Assembly: GCA_015832175.1 (NCBI GenBank)
Contig: WJXW01000018.1
Location: forward strand, 248,001 to 312,000
DNA from: Paraphaeosphaeria minitans
Lineage: Eukaryota; Ascomycota; Dothideomycetes; Pleosporales; Didymosphaeriaceae
Length of the DNA stretch: 64,000 bases
Direction of reading: 5' to 3'
Under the pieces are notes generated by a model. It was not told the origin of the DNA. It worked only from the letters and a program-made list of their open reading frames with translations, and made no database searches. Below, one piece after another: positions 62,778-64,000 of this stretch. Both the position numbers and the translations under genes were made by a program. The first letter of the stretch is position 1. Each line of letters opens with the position of its first letter.

Positions 62778-64000
62778 ATGTTGGTCGTTGATCCCAACGA
62801 ACGCATCATGCAAGACAGCGGCTGGGCAGACGGCCTGCGAGGCATCGCTGCCGTCTATGTCGCCTCCTCTCATCTTGTCCTCTGCTTTGGCAGACAGTAC
62901 ACGAATCCTTGCTGCACCGACAACGGGACCCCGTGGCTTTTTCAACGACCAATCTTGCGCCTCATCGCCTCCGGACACAGCTGGGTCGCCATTTTCTTTG
63001 TACTGCTGGGCTTTGTCAACGCCCTGAAGCCCATCAAGCAGGCACGAAGTGGTGATTCCGAGTCAGCGTTGTCAGGCCTCTCCACAGCAGCCTTCCGTCG
63101 CTCCTTCCGCTTGGTATTGCCGGCGAGTGTCGCCACCATCATTTCCTGGACGCTGTGCCAGACAGGTGCTTATGAACTAGCCAGGAACAGCGATGCCTAC
63201 TGGCTATACACCAACACTCCGCCGCAGAGCGACTCGTGGTGTGGAGCTGTTCACAGTCTGGTTCTGGCGTTGATGTCTACTTGGAGACTGGGCGACGGCA
63301 ACCTATACGATCAACCACAGTGGGCGTTGATTTATTTGTTGATGGGCAGCATCGTGGGATACTTCGTCTTGCTGGCCACCGTGCAGTTGACTTCAGTCTG
63401 GAGGAGCATCACCCTTGCGCTTTGCTTATTTTGGTCCTGGAGCTGGTCTTACAACCAGAGGGATCCCCTGGTCGGCTTCACGGTTATCGGAGGCATCCTG
63501 CTTGCGGAGTTCAGTGTCTCCCCACAGCCAGCGAGGTTGGCCACCTTGCCACTCGTGTCGACCTTTCTTTCTCCCGTCCTCGCCCTGATGGGGCTGGTGT
63601 TGATGTCCTACCCGTCGAGCAACCCAGACTCTGCACCATGGTCCGCGGTCTTGAAGTATGTCTTCGGCAGCGTTTTCCCCAAAACGGCATCCTTTTCGAT
63701 GCCGCGTCTCGTTGGCAGCGTCGGCGCCCTGACGCTGTGCTTGGCCATCCTCATCAGCACGCATCTGCGCCGCGCACTCTCCGTCAAGCCGCTCCGCTGG
63801 CTTGGCAAGCTCAGTTTCCCCATCTACCTACTACACGGCACCGTCATGCGTACCGTGCTTGCATGGGTCGTTTTCGCTGGCCAGCCTCTCGAAGCGTTCC
63901 CACTTGAACACCCAACCGACGACCACGATACCATCTACCGGTATGCTCAACCCGGCATAGCGCGCATTGCATTCGGTCTCATTATCATGAGCGTTGTCAC
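62778..64000 (+). CDS. Acyltransferase-3 family membrane protein (3' end off window)
   Basis: The frame runs from ATG 62778 to the window edge (407 codons) without a stop. It begins, after a short leader, with GWADGLRGIAAVYVASSHLV, the hallmark first helix of the acyltransferase-3 family. SGHSWVAIFFVLLGFVNALK follows, then RRSFRLVLPASVATIISW. The next segments are WALIYLLMGSIVGYFVLLA and LRWLGKLSFPIYLLHGTVMR, again family-typical. About ten membrane segments are expected. Members transfer acetyl or other acyl groups to sugars, lipids or secondary metabolites. The substrate cannot be predicted. The N-terminus is unresolved: the frame is open upstream to 62667, where an intron acceptor may join an earlier exon. 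Confidence 0.8.
   Translation, partial: MLVVDPNERIMQDSGWADGLRGIAAVYVASSHLVLCFGRQYTNPCCTDNGTPWLFQRPILRLIASGHSWVAIFFVLLGFVNALKPIKQARSGDSESALSGLSTAAFRRSFRLVLPASVATIISWTLCQTGAYELARNSDAYWLYTNTPPQSDSWCGAVHSLVLALMSTWRLGDGNLYDQPQWALIYLLMGSIVGYFVLLATVQLTSVWRSITLALCLFWSWSWSYNQRDPLVGFTVIGGILLAEFSVSPQPARLATLPLVSTFLSPVLALMGLVLMSYPSSNPDSAPWSAVLKYVFGSVFPKTASFSMPRLVGSVGALTLCLAILISTHLRRALSVKPLRWLGKLSFPIYLLHGTVMRTVLAWVVFAGQPLEAFPLEHPTDDHDTIYRYAQPGIARIAFGLIIMSVV

Overview
This 64 kb window is a nuclear segment of a filamentous ascomycete (Pezizomycotina). The evidence is protein-coding genes with many short introns (mostly 44-130 nt, GT-AG, several with a recognisable CTNAC-like branch site), genes on both strands without operons, and typical families: RNA polymerase III largest subunit, Mad2, Guf1, phospholipase D, GH13 amylase, and a transcription factor with an MHR-like domain. 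Dispersed TAGG/CCTA tetranucleotide tracts and the gene families make Dothideomycetes my best guess, but the class is not proven. All splice sites were inferred by eye from splice signals, reading-frame continuity and recalled family similarity. No transcript or database evidence was available.

Layout from left to right: the 5' end of an FHA-domain gene (minus, cut by the window edge), then a repeat-rich divergent promoter and the intronless RNA polymerase III largest subunit (plus). Next are a GT2 cellulose-synthase-like glycosyltransferase (minus), an eight-exon mad2 (minus) and mitochondrial GUF1/EF-4 (plus). A sugar transporter with an unusually long cytoplasmic tail (plus) follows, then an unrecognised three-exon gene (minus) with a 14-bp minisatellite in its first intron, and a SAM + HMG-box transcription factor (minus). 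An aldehyde dehydrogenase (minus) and a GH13 amylase (plus) are divergent. After them come a large phospholipase D (minus), an alpha/beta hydrolase (plus), a long disordered probable nuclear protein (minus), a 54-residue Cys-rich membrane microprotein (minus) and a mitochondrial P-loop ATPase (minus).

A gene-poor stretch of about 3.7 kb holds only one small TATA-driven gene (plus). The right part has an amino-acid transporter (minus), an FMN split-barrel protein (plus), a peroxisomal AidB-like acyl-CoA dehydrogenase (minus), a secreted protein (minus), a VIT/vWA protein with GLFG repeats (minus) and a truncated acyltransferase-3 gene (plus).

The genes do not form one pathway. Housekeeping genes (Pol III transcription, spindle checkpoint, mitochondrial translation) sit among accessory genes for sugar uptake, starch breakdown, aldehyde oxidation, cell-wall polysaccharide synthesis and peroxisomal oxidation. 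I see no secondary-metabolite cluster, intact transposon, rRNA, tRNA or CRISPR array. The most interesting items are the 54-aa CxxC/CxC membrane microprotein, the VIT/vWA-GLFG fusion, the SAM-HMG-MHR factor, the sugar transporter tail, two likely GC-AG introns, and a recurrent intergenic palindrome TAGGTACCTA.
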